This document shows positions 48,101 through 55,786 of a DNA stretch of 56,391 nt, one piece after another (position 1 is the first letter of the stretch; every line of letters starts with the position of its first letter). Position numbers and translations under genes: made by a program. Origin of the DNA: Candidatus Desulfatibia vada (GTDB lineage: Bacteria; Desulfobacterota; Desulfobacteria; Desulfobacterales; UBA11574); assembly GCA_014383215.1 (NCBI GenBank), contig JACNIG010000142.1:1-56391 (forward strand), in the 5' to 3' direction. Under the pieces are notes generated by a model. That model ran no database searches. It was not told the DNA's origin and was given only the letters and a program-made list of their open reading frames with translations.

Positions 48101-51100
48101 GAAACCTTGTCCGGTATGGTGCCGAAGGTCAACGAGGCCTTAGAGTTTCCGGAGCGCCTGGTGCAGCTTAAAGCGGAAATGTTAGATCGTCTGGGCCTTG
48201 CTTACCAGGAAGCCGGTTATTCTGAAAAGGCCGCCAAGACCTTTGAGAAAGTTTTTGCATTAAATCAGGACCTGGTTGATCAGGACCTGGGAGTGCCGGC
48301 AAACCTTGCGCGCAACCGGCGCTCAGCGGCCTACAATGCTTATTTTTGGGCTGAAACACTCTCTGGCGAAAAACGTAGAGAACTGCTGCGAAAAACAGCC
48401 CAAGACTTTGCCGGTGTAATCGACCTGGTGGAAAAGTTCGGTGTGCCCGACAAGCAAATGGGGCAAGGCCAAGGCCTGGTAAATATTGCCGTACAGGTGT
48501 CAGCAGATGAAATCGGTTCCAGCCAGGCGGGCCATGGTTTTACGGCCCAACAGGAGATAAGGCTGGCGGAAGCCTTCCTGACCCGTATTCACCTGGAATT
48601 AGGTGAATTGAAGCCCGCCGAAGAAGCCGTCAAAAAGCAGCTTAACGCGTATCCTGTGAACAAACCGGTATCAGATAAAAACGTTTACGGCGTATCGCTG
48701 CTTTACCACCGGGCCGGGCAACTGGCCGTTGCCCGCGGGAAGCTTGCCGCGGCTTTTGAATATTTCGGCTTTTCTGCTGATTTGTCTTTCCGTATGCAAA
48801 ACCCGGTAAGCACGGCCGTTAATGTAACCAATATGGCAAGCCTGCTGGCGAGGATGTCCGCCAAGACTCCCGGAGTAATGCAGCTGGGACGCCGGCTGGA
48901 AGCCCTGGACACAAAAACCACCCGGCTGCTTGCCCAAAACCCGATTGCCGCCGACCAACCAATCGCGGCTATCTACCATAACAAAATGGGGGTTTATTGG
49001 CTGAACTTTCCCAAGCTTCCGGCCGGCAATCTTGAGGCCGCTGTTTTACAGACAAGGGCCCTGCAAAAGGCGGCCATACATTTTGAAAGGGGGTTAAAAT
49101 TACTTGAAAATAAGCAACACGACCCTAACCGGGAAAAGCTGGCGCTCTTTGCTGCTTTGCATCTTAATACGGCCGGGGTCGCCCTTGATTTTGCAGCCAG
49201 GCAAAGCGCTGCCGAGCATTTTGAATCAGCGCTGCAAGCATCCCGGCACGGCCTGCTTCCCGAACTGGAATGGAGGGCGCTTGCAGGCTTAGGTCGCTTG
49301 AATGCAGCCCTTGATGTGCTTAATTCTGTAACGCTTTTAAGAGCAGGGTGCGGCCCCGGTGAGATTGTGGCGCTATTTGGCCCCCTTGTAGTTGACCTGG
49401 TCAAAGCAGGCCAAGCCGAAGAAGCTTTTAATCTTGCTGAGCGCCTTGCAGAGCTCGAAAGATTTAACCGGCTGGCCCCTGTCGTTGGCGAGTTGCAACA
49501 GAAAGCACAAGATCCTTTCAGCCGAACTGTTTTCAGAAAAATATATATAAAGCTGGAACGGATACAAAAACTGCGCCAAAAGATTGCCCGAGCGCAAGGA
49601 GAAGAAAAGGAGTATTTGACAGAAGAGTTGAGCCGCGAGAGCCGGCTGGTTGCAGAAAAATTAGAAAAAGATAAACAGGCGCTGCCGGATGCTATCCGTC
49701 TTTTGCAGGACAATCAGATTCAAGAGACGTCTTTAATCCTTTTAGGACTGGCCGTACATGCCGAAGAGACCGCCGATGCTTTGGTCAAAACCAGGGATCA
49801 AGACAGGGCCGCAGCTCTTTTGCAAAAGTACAAGGACCTTGTTAAACGCTACCAGCAGGTAAGACAAGCAGCCATAGCAGCAAGGCCCGCTGAAACAGCG
49901 GCAGATATTATTACTTTTTTCGGACCGGAGCCTATTAGGGCTGCTGATGTTATGCAGCATCTGCCCGCAGACGGCAAGCTGGTGCGGTTGTTTGCAGCCG
50001 ATGATGAAATGTCCGCATACATTGTTTTTAAAATTACTCCCCATGCAATCGACGCCGCCCGGGAAGCATTAACCCAAGAGTCTTTGAAAAGTCTTATACC
50101 TCTTGATGAAGGTGTGGTGTATGTGGGCTATGAAAATATCCTCAGGCTCTATAAAGACATGCCGGATGATGCATCCGTATCATATGCATTAAGCGGTACG
50201 CACCTTGTACGTTCCATCATGCATCGCAAACCCTTTAAGCACTCTCTGCTGGCTGTTCCCGCTGTTGATAAAGATATTACAGGCTATGATATTGAAGTTC
50301 TAAAAGGGTTATCAGAGAATGAGATCTTACAAGCAACCCAAGGGGCAAATATATTTTTGATATCCGACAGTGTCGCTCTGACAGCTGCCGTTCCCACCAA
50401 AGCAGGCAAATATCCGGAACAGTTTCTGGCCGTACATAGCCCGGATCAAACCGGCACTGATCAAGCAGCAGGACGCCTTGAGAGTGTCAGTTTTGCTCCC
50501 AACGGCTACGCCATTCCGGTCCAAAGGCTACTGGCAAACTCATCGGATCTGTCCCTGGCCCTGCTGCCCACCGCATCAATTGCAGACGCTTATTTAATCG
50601 GACATCTATTTTCCATCTATGGATGTCCCTCCGTACTATTGCCTGACAAGCCCGCCAGCGGGTCAGACTTTGTTGACCATTTTCTAAAAGCATACCCTCT
50701 GGCATCCGCCCAAGAAGCCCTGGCAAAGGCCGGGTCTTTGTCTGCGCAAAAGCAGCGCTGGATACAACTCGGTTTTAAGGGTATGACACCGGCAGAGTCC
50801 CAAGCGTTTGCCATGCAGTATTTTGCCCGCTACGTTCAAAACGGCCAACAGGCCTTTGAAAATAACAATCCTGCCAGGGCGCTTTCAATGTTTGAAAATG
50901 CGATCCGGATTGCCCAAACAGTGGAACAATTTGAGCAATATCTGGCCCCCCTTTATAACTTTGGCCGCGACAGCGCTGTTATGATGGGTGAGCAAAAAAA
51001 AGCGGTTAGATACGGCAATGCTGTTGTAAAACTTGTGGCCGAGGCAAATCCCGATTCAGAGCAGCACGCTCAAACTCTTTTGATGTTAGGCAGTGTTCAT

Positions 51101-53659
51101 GCTCAATTTGAACAATATGAAAAGGCGGTTCCGTATATTGAGAAAGCTGTAAATATTATGGCGGAGTTGGAATTAGGGCCCGAACAGATCGAAGCTTTGG
51201 CCGGCCTTAGCGTGGTTTTGGCAAATGCCACCTATTACAACAGAGCTCTGGTTCATTTACAATCCGCCGTCTCTTTGAGCAAAGTATTCAACCAGCAGGA
51301 ACTGCTTGCACGACACTACGTCAGCATCGGTGGGATATACGACCGCGGCTTGAATCAGTATGCCCTGGCCGTCAAGGAATACAACAAAGCCCTGACGATA
51401 TATCGTCAAACCGGCCGGACAGCAGACATCGCCCGGATGCTCCTTAGCATCGGCCGGTGTTATCGATTGATGGGCAATTTTATCGAAGCCGCATCTTTCT
51501 ATCAACAGTCTCTTGAGCTCATAGAACCGGATTCCGAGAACATACGCTTAAAGGCCGAGATCATATTTGAGCAGTCCAACCTGGCCTGGTTTCAGGCCGG
51601 GTATGAAGAGGCTTTTAAACTGCAAAGAGAATGTTACAAGCTTGCGAGACTGCACGGCTGGCCCCTGATGCAAACCTTGTCCTTAAATACTTCGGGGTTG
51701 ATATGGTGGACCTTGGGCAACAACGGCAAAGCGTTAGAGGAGCTTGAAAAAGCATTGTCTTACGGCCGCAACCTTATGGTTCCGGATGATGAAATCGCCA
51801 ACATACTCCATAACACCGGGCTTGTGTATCGAGAAATGGGACGCTACACCGAAGCGCTTAACGCACTCGATGAGGCCCTGGCGATAGATACCCGGCTCAA
51901 GTCCCGCTGGGCCGTGGCCTACGATCTGCGCAACAAAGCGCTCACATATTTAAAAATGGGACAACCTGACAAATCTGTACCGCTGTTTGAAAAGGCTGTG
52001 GATGCGGCTAAGTCTATCGGCAACCGTGTTAATGAGGCTAAAGCGCTATTAGGTTTGGGAGAGGCTCTTTTTGCTACTAAGCAGAATAGTAAAGCTGAAA
52101 AAGTGTATACCGACGCCTTAAGCCTGGCAAGGTCAATGGCGCTGCGTGAGACCGAGTGGAGATCGTTATACGGCCTGGCTAAATTGCGACTGGCTGAGGA
52201 ACAAAGAGACGAGGCAATCGACTTACTCTTTGAGGCTGTAAAGATTATTGAGAAAGTGCGTGCTGATATTAAAATCGATCAGCTCAAGGAGAGTTTTATT
52301 GATAATAAGCTGGCCGTATACGAAACCCTGGTGCGCCTGTTAGCCGATACGGGCAAGATAAAAGAATCTTTTGAGATGGCCGAACGGTCCCGGGCCAGAA
52401 ACTTTGTAGATCTTTTAGGCAACCAGCGCCTTTCTTTTGGTTCAACCATTGCCCGGCAGCTCTACGACCGCCAGATATTAATAAAGTCAAAAATAAAAGA
52501 GCATGAAGCCCTGCTGGCACAATCCACGGAAGCAATTGACCGTGATACGTATAAGCAGACCCTCGGTCAGCTAAACAGCGATTACAATGACTTAATGCTG
52601 GATATTCAGGCGGCCAATCCGCAGCTCAGTTCCATGGTAAGCGTTGAACCCCTTGAGGCCGACAAGCTTCTTGGCGCCCTTGAAAAAGATGTAGCCCTGC
52701 TGGCCTACTATGTTCTGCCGGATGAAATCTTCTGCTGGGTACTCAGACCCGAAGGGATTAAGCTCGCCAGAACTCCCCTTGGAAGAGACACCCTGGGCCA
52801 GACCATTCTTGAATACCGCAGAATGATCCAAAATATAGAACCTTTAGAGAAGCAGTCCCGCCAATTATTTGACTGGCTTCTGGCGCCGGTGGCAAGTGAC
52901 CTTAACGGCGTCAAGACCCTGGGAATTATTCCCCACGGACCTTTGCATTACCTTTCATTTGCCACTCTGTCCGCTGAAAGCAGTTATCTTATTGACCAAT
53001 ATGCATTGTTTTACCTACCCAGCGCCAGTGTATTGGGCTATACGTTGAGCAAAAGAACCCCTGAAAAAAAGCTTGCCGTTCTTGCGATCGGCAATCCCGA
53101 CTTGGGAGACCCGGTGTTTGAGCTTCCCTTTGCGGAACATGAGGTGGCATCAATTCAATGGAATTTCCCGCAAATAACTTCTTTGACCAGGGACAGGGCC
53201 TCTGAAAGCTGGGTGGTTAACAACATTGAAAAATTCGGCATCATTCATATGGCCTCACACGGTGAATTTAACCCTGTGAACCCGCTCTTTTCAGCGATAA
53301 AATTATCAAAGGGCGAAGATACCGACGGCAACCTGGAAGCGGCCGAGATTTTCGGCCTTAAAATTAACGCCGACGTGGTGGTTTTAAGCGCCTGCCAGAC
53401 CGGGCTGGGCAAGGTGACCGGCGGGGATGATGTTATCGGGCTGAACCGGGCTTTTTTCTACGCCGGCACGCATACGATTGTGTCGAGCCTGTGGCGGGTA
53501 AGCGATATATCGACGGCGGTTTTAATAAAACAGTTTTACCGCCAGTATGCCGGCCATAGCAAGGCCGACAGTTTGAGAATGGCCATTTTGCATGTCAAGC
53601 AGAGGCAGCCCCATCCAAGCTACTGGGGCGCGTTCACTCTGGTGGGGGATTATTACTAA
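45116..53659 (+). CDS. Giant exported PD40 beta-propeller / TPR / CHAT-domain protein (2847 aa)
   Basis: Signal peptide; PD40 repeats (SSPAFSPDGRFIAFTG; SFPAVAPDGKQLAFVT); many TPRs; C-terminal CHAT IIHMASHGEF...VVLSACQTGLG...GLNRAFFYAGTHTIVSSLWRV; start overlaps upstream stop (ATGA). Confidence 0.94.
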   Translation: MTQKKFFIRKIFLITLFVAGGAIWTSFCQAGLKKAGPKVLPVNKPEQITFETDPVLHAVVSDDGKWMVYTSGRGNFTDLWLRSADPGVVVLPQRLTSDPAPESSPAFSPDGRFIAFTGTANDVKGDIYLLDLKSAESGAIRLTGRDTADGGPCFSADGHKLYFHQAGPADENRRLAVLDLNEKDKTPVLLNTGGDGSFPAVAPDGKQLAFVTYRNDPAGDIFVLDLKDKNVRRLTTGPYMDGFPEWSSDSRYVYFSRIAADTDLDGRLTQNDNPTIYRVKVKDEHLRPYPLTLFTFSAFQPQLSGPKLFFLSDKGGANNCWSIPAEGFIPVKDSPEQQLTLAEKLSVKIPPDPYLTLLAYYKVLEKYENVKPWGAKAAFEIGKIYRKLNMPVLAGLAFKVVSQDYSDIQPEADLALIELNMIDTGERLKFETDESRRLALIQPGMAQLDKIAGSKNPKIKARANIERARLLSMAGRDPASFVKAVNLLDAVIDDDRSARSQAAEAMILKADIFGKIGTPDEIYPAYIAVIKKYPDVSVWSDVAVERILQLTLANIEDKKIAEKINYLRNFADKHRRENPLLSIGALNRIGDLFYSIDEWTQAKAVYYQTLEQFKVVNTQTSAARLSLAEILYQEERFRQALDLYEAEIAQRPYEDNISNLARAGFIRKSIASGELLYRLGEISSANKIFAELIAYDDFIVEAHRGYIKCAAAFNNIQGVLDKYKESLAHDPNDPIAIYATALSLTYLNDKSSIKEAEKLLLRAININGRIEYFHQTLGYVFEVLETVYQEKGTLEMALESYKKAYFLNDHKNNPENAANLLLNLGNTYYLLGQYPKAFSYYTQRLKTDLAFDNYNTEILFYRRMGAASFQARETEKTIQAFTKALDLIERRMEPQQASDAFDRISRYMMDRVVAVGIRHGDISKAIKAIAAAQSKINRSLSKLHHKDILPPPAPDWKTYKEGIEALLTEQEKLNHQAISLLLKHKKAELPAAEVSETLSGMVPKVNEALEFPERLVQLKAEMLDRLGLAYQEAGYSEKAAKTFEKVFALNQDLVDQDLGVPANLARNRRSAAYNAYFWAETLSGEKRRELLRKTAQDFAGVIDLVEKFGVPDKQMGQGQGLVNIAVQVSADEIGSSQAGHGFTAQQEIRLAEAFLTRIHLELGELKPAEEAVKKQLNAYPVNKPVSDKNVYGVSLLYHRAGQLAVARGKLAAAFEYFGFSADLSFRMQNPVSTAVNVTNMASLLARMSAKTPGVMQLGRRLEALDTKTTRLLAQNPIAADQPIAAIYHNKMGVYWLNFPKLPAGNLEAAVLQTRALQKAAIHFERGLKLLENKQHDPNREKLALFAALHLNTAGVALDFAARQSAAEHFESALQASRHGLLPELEWRALAGLGRLNAALDVLNSVTLLRAGCGPGEIVALFGPLVVDLVKAGQAEEAFNLAERLAELERFNRLAPVVGELQQKAQDPFSRTVFRKIYIKLERIQKLRQKIARAQGEEKEYLTEELSRESRLVAEKLEKDKQALPDAIRLLQDNQIQETSLILLGLAVHAEETADALVKTRDQDRAAALLQKYKDLVKRYQQVRQAAIAARPAETAADIITFFGPEPIRAADVMQHLPADGKLVRLFAADDEMSAYIVFKITPHAIDAAREALTQESLKSLIPLDEGVVYVGYENILRLYKDMPDDASVSYALSGTHLVRSIMHRKPFKHSLLAVPAVDKDITGYDIEVLKGLSENEILQATQGANIFLISDSVALTAAVPTKAGKYPEQFLAVHSPDQTGTDQAAGRLESVSFAPNGYAIPVQRLLANSSDLSLALLPTASIADAYLIGHLFSIYGCPSVLLPDKPASGSDFVDHFLKAYPLASAQEALAKAGSLSAQKQRWIQLGFKGMTPAESQAFAMQYFARYVQNGQQAFENNNPARALSMFENAIRIAQTVEQFEQYLAPLYNFGRDSAVMMGEQKKAVRYGNAVVKLVAEANPDSEQHAQTLLMLGSVHAQFEQYEKAVPYIEKAVNIMAELELGPEQIEALAGLSVVLANATYYNRALVHLQSAVSLSKVFNQQELLARHYVSIGGIYDRGLNQYALAVKEYNKALTIYRQTGRTADIARMLLSIGRCYRLMGNFIEAASFYQQSLELIEPDSENIRLKAEIIFEQSNLAWFQAGYEEAFKLQRECYKLARLHGWPLMQTLSLNTSGLIWWTLGNNGKALEELEKALSYGRNLMVPDDEIANILHNTGLVYREMGRYTEALNALDEALAIDTRLKSRWAVAYDLRNKALTYLKMGQPDKSVPLFEKAVDAAKSIGNRVNEAKALLGLGEALFATKQNSKAEKVYTDALSLARSMALRETEWRSLYGLAKLRLAEEQRDEAIDLLFEAVKIIEKVRADIKIDQLKESFIDNKLAVYETLVRLLADTGKIKESFEMAERSRARNFVDLLGNQRLSFGSTIARQLYDRQILIKSKIKEHEALLAQSTEAIDRDTYKQTLGQLNSDYNDLMLDIQAANPQLSSMVSVEPLEADKLLGALEKDVALLAYYVLPDEIFCWVLRPEGIKLARTPLGRDTLGQTILEYRRMIQNIEPLEKQSRQLFDWLLAPVASDLNGVKTLGIIPHGPLHYLSFATLSAESSYLIDQYALFYLPSASVLGYTLSKRTPEKKLAVLAIGNPDLGDPVFELPFAEHEVASIQWNFPQITSLTRDRASESWVVNNIEKFGIIHMASHGEFNPVNPLFSAIKLSKGEDTDGNLEAAEIFGLKINADVVVLSACQTGLGKVTGGDDVIGLNRAFFYAGTHTIVSSLWRVSDISTAVLIKQFYRQYAGHSKADSLRMAILHVKQRQPHPSYWGAFTLVGDYY

Positions 53660-53811
53660 TACCTGCATAAACTGTTCTTTAAAAGATTGCAGATTTTAGG
53701 TCTTATATCTCAAGTTTCGCACCCCTGAAATGGCGCAAATCCACTTAAAGCATCGGTTAGAGCGTCTAAATAGTGCTGAAAGTCTTCATTTATTTTAAAA
53801 AGGCCCGCCAG

Positions 53812-54097
53812 TGTCAGCAAAAGGCCCAAAATCTCACATGTGGGCAGCGCTTATCTGAGGCATTGGCTATATCATTATGCCATGCGTCTGGTGGCACACG
53901 AAAGTCAATTTAAAACATTGTATCAACGTCGTAAAAAGAAATCCCCCGGCAAAGGCGCCGGGAAACGTGCTTTAATGGCTGTCAGTGACAAGGTCATACG
54001 AATTGTTTATCGCATATTAAAAGACAATGCCAAGTATGCGCCGCGAAAGGACCGAATTATTGCGCAATATTATTCATCTTTGAAAAAAGCGGCTTAA
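53812..54097 (+). pseudogene. IS110/IS1111-family transposase C-terminal remnant
   Basis: VSKRPKISHVGSAYLRHWLYHYAMRLVAHESQFKTLYQRRKKKSPGKGAGKRALMAVSDKVIRIVYRILKDNAKYAP resembles the IS110 C-terminal (Transposase_20) region. Confidence 0.8.
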
Positions 54098-54104
54098 CTA
54101 CCAG

Positions 54105-54300
54105 AGAGTAGATGAAAAGTTTGGGTGGTGAGGGGATACCTGGATATGGCTTCGGTCCCCGCCGAGGTGGGGAAAGCCAGTGCGTTAGTGCAGGTCCCTC
54201 ACCGCTCCAAAAAACCAGGATAAAGAACCGATGGACCGTCTTGGGCGGAAAACCCGAATCGGCCTTACGAGGATAGGTTTGAAGCATTAGCAAAGTGAGG
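54105..54300 (+). ncRNA. Candidate IS110/IS1111-associated guide (bridge/seek) RNA
   Basis: Follows the transposase 3' end; nested stems GGTGAGGG 54127-54134/CCCTCACC 54196-54203, TGGCTT 54147-54152/AAGCCA 54174-54179, TCCCC 54156-54160/GGGGA 54169-54173. Confidence 0.5.
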
Positions 54301-54416
54301 CCTCACCGCTCAATCTCTTTTTCTGCTCCAGGTGCAGCTTTGATCTTTGTTCGTTTTATCAAAGAACGAAACACTAGAGGTGTGCACTAGTAAAAAAATG
54401 CTTGCATTTTCTATAG

Positions 54417-54493
54417 AACACTAACGTGGGCATAACCTGCTGGGGTTGAGCGACAGCGAAAACCCAGTCAGCGTTCATGCCATGGTTAGTGTT
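54417..54493 (-). other. attC-like integron recombination site
   Basis: AACACTAAC-gtg-GGCATAAC-CTGCTGGGGTT...AACCCAGTCAGC-GTTCATGCC-atg-GTTAGTGTT: paired outer box, 3x3 unpaired spacer, inner box with one extrahelical base. Confidence 0.7.
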
Positions 54494-54498
54494 TTGCT

Positions 54499-55017
54499 TT
54501 AATAACCAATCCGCCTTTTCTTTGGCAGCGGGTCTGGTTTTAAAAGCTGTTTGATTGCTTTAATCAACTCTATAATCTGTTCATCATGGTCAGCCAGGTG
54601 CCGTTCGATTTGTACAATCCGTCTCGACAGTTCTTTGTTCTCCGCTATCATCCGGCGTAACTTCACAAACGCCCGCACAATGAAAACGCTAACTTCAATT
54701 GCCCTTGGGGAATTCAGGGCATTTGCAGCCATTATAGCACCATGTTCCGTAAATGCATAAGGTAAGGAACTGGAATATTTCAGTTTTGAAAGGTGGTCGC
54801 AATTTGCGACCACCTCGGACTTTTCTTCTGCTGAAAGTTGAAACATGAAATCATCTGGAAATCGGCCTTTATTCCGTTTAACCTGCTCATTCAGTCTTTT
54901 CGTCGGTACGCCGTAAAATTCTGCCAAATCAGCATCGACAATGACTTTTTCATCTCGAATGAGTAGTATACGCTGCTCTATTCTTCCAACAGGAACTATC
55001 GGTTTTTTCTCAGGCAT
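54499..55017 (-). CDS. ORF6N domain protein (cassette-borne)
   Basis: VGRIEQRILLIRDEKVIVDADLAEFYGVPTKRLNEQVKRNKGRFPDDFMFQL; SSLPYAFTEHGAIMAANAL; ATG at 55017 more plausible than the ORF-track start. Confidence 0.9.
   Translation of the reverse strand: MPEKKPIVPVGRIEQRILLIRDEKVIVDADLAEFYGVPTKRLNEQVKRNKGRFPDDFMFQLSAEEKSEVVANCDHLSKLKYSSSLPYAFTEHGAIMAANALNSPRAIEVSVFIVRAFVKLRRMIAENKELSRRIVQIERHLADHDEQIIELIKAIKQLLKPDPLPKKRRIGY
54791..54815. promoter_or_regulatory. Perfect intragenic palindrome AGGTGGTCGCAATTTGCGACCACCT
   Basis: 12+1+12 inverted repeat inside ORF6N; near copy at 55051-55067 upstream of the start. Confidence 0.6.
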
Positions 55018-55212
55018 GGATGTTGAGTCCTTTATTATCAGAGTGTAGCCGGTCGCAAATTGCGGCCACATTTTTAGAACACTAACGCAGAAGTGAGGGG
55101 GTGGGCGGCGCTCTGTGAAAAAGGTATTTAAAAGCTCAAATCGCAGCACTTGAAAAACGTTTTAAAAGCCGCGATTTTAGCCCGGTCCCTCTCCACTGAC
55201 ATGTTCTGTAAT

Positions 55213-55443
55213 TCAGTGATTGTTAATATGACTATTGAACTTCTTCGCCAATTCTAAAATAGAGATCTGAATTCCGGCTATTTTCTGGATAGCCCATGCT
55301 TGGAATATCTCATCTTTTCGGTCTTTATCTTCAGGGCGTAGCTCGATGTATTCCTGATAATGCGCATGAAATTCATAGATTAATTCTTCCGTCTTTTCCT
55401 CGACCATTTTTTCGCCTTCTTTAATTTTGTCTATGGCTGACAT
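55213..55443 (-). CDS. Hypothetical protein (76 aa), possible first integron cassette
   Basis: Coherent charged ORF between the cassette boundary and the intI remnant, antiparallel to intI. Confidence 0.55.
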   Translation of the reverse strand: MSAIDKIKEGEKMVEEKTEELIYEFHAHYQEYIELRPEDKDRKDEIFQAWAIQKIAGIQISILELAKKFNSHINNH

Positions 55444-55530
55444 ATACGGTTTTCCTTTTCATATGTGCAAAATTTTTATGGTACAGAACAGGTATTGGTA
55501 GGACGCCTGTATATCCAATAGGCGGGAATC

Positions 55531-55576
55531 CTCATAGTACCATATTGCGGGATTCCCGCTAACAACCTATTGCGGG
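55531..55576. repeat. Dyad containing GCGGGAATCC...GGATTCCCGC, flanked by CAATAGG...CCTATTG
   Basis: 10-bp perfect arms plus 7-bp outer arms, upstream of the intI remnant. Confidence 0.6.
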
Positions 55577-55786
55577 CCAAGTTTCAATAATTTTACTGAG
55601 AAATATTTAAATCGGCACAGAAATTTGTGCGCTTATGCACGGATTCTTGGGCATTTTAAGACTTCCGATACGGCCTGAAACCACCTATGTTTCATGAAAT
55701 CAAGAGGTTGGGAGTCTGGCACGCAAATTGCTCATTTTCAGGTCGGTAGATGTATGCCGTTTTCAGAAATTCTTTGGAAAAGTATA

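Noticed and set aside
48994-49713. 239-aa antisense ORF inside the CHAT gene
   Set aside because: Ser/Arg-rich shadow of an Ala/Leu-rich TPR coding sequence, with no RBS or homology features.
54057-54293. 78-aa minus-strand ORF
   Set aside because: Covers the structured region after the IS110 remnant; codon pattern and content are not protein-like.
54105-54300. Group II intron fragment as an explanation for the structured region
   Set aside because: No recognisable domain V (GAGC...GAAA...) sequence or intron reverse transcriptase; the IS110-associated RNA explanation fits the position better.
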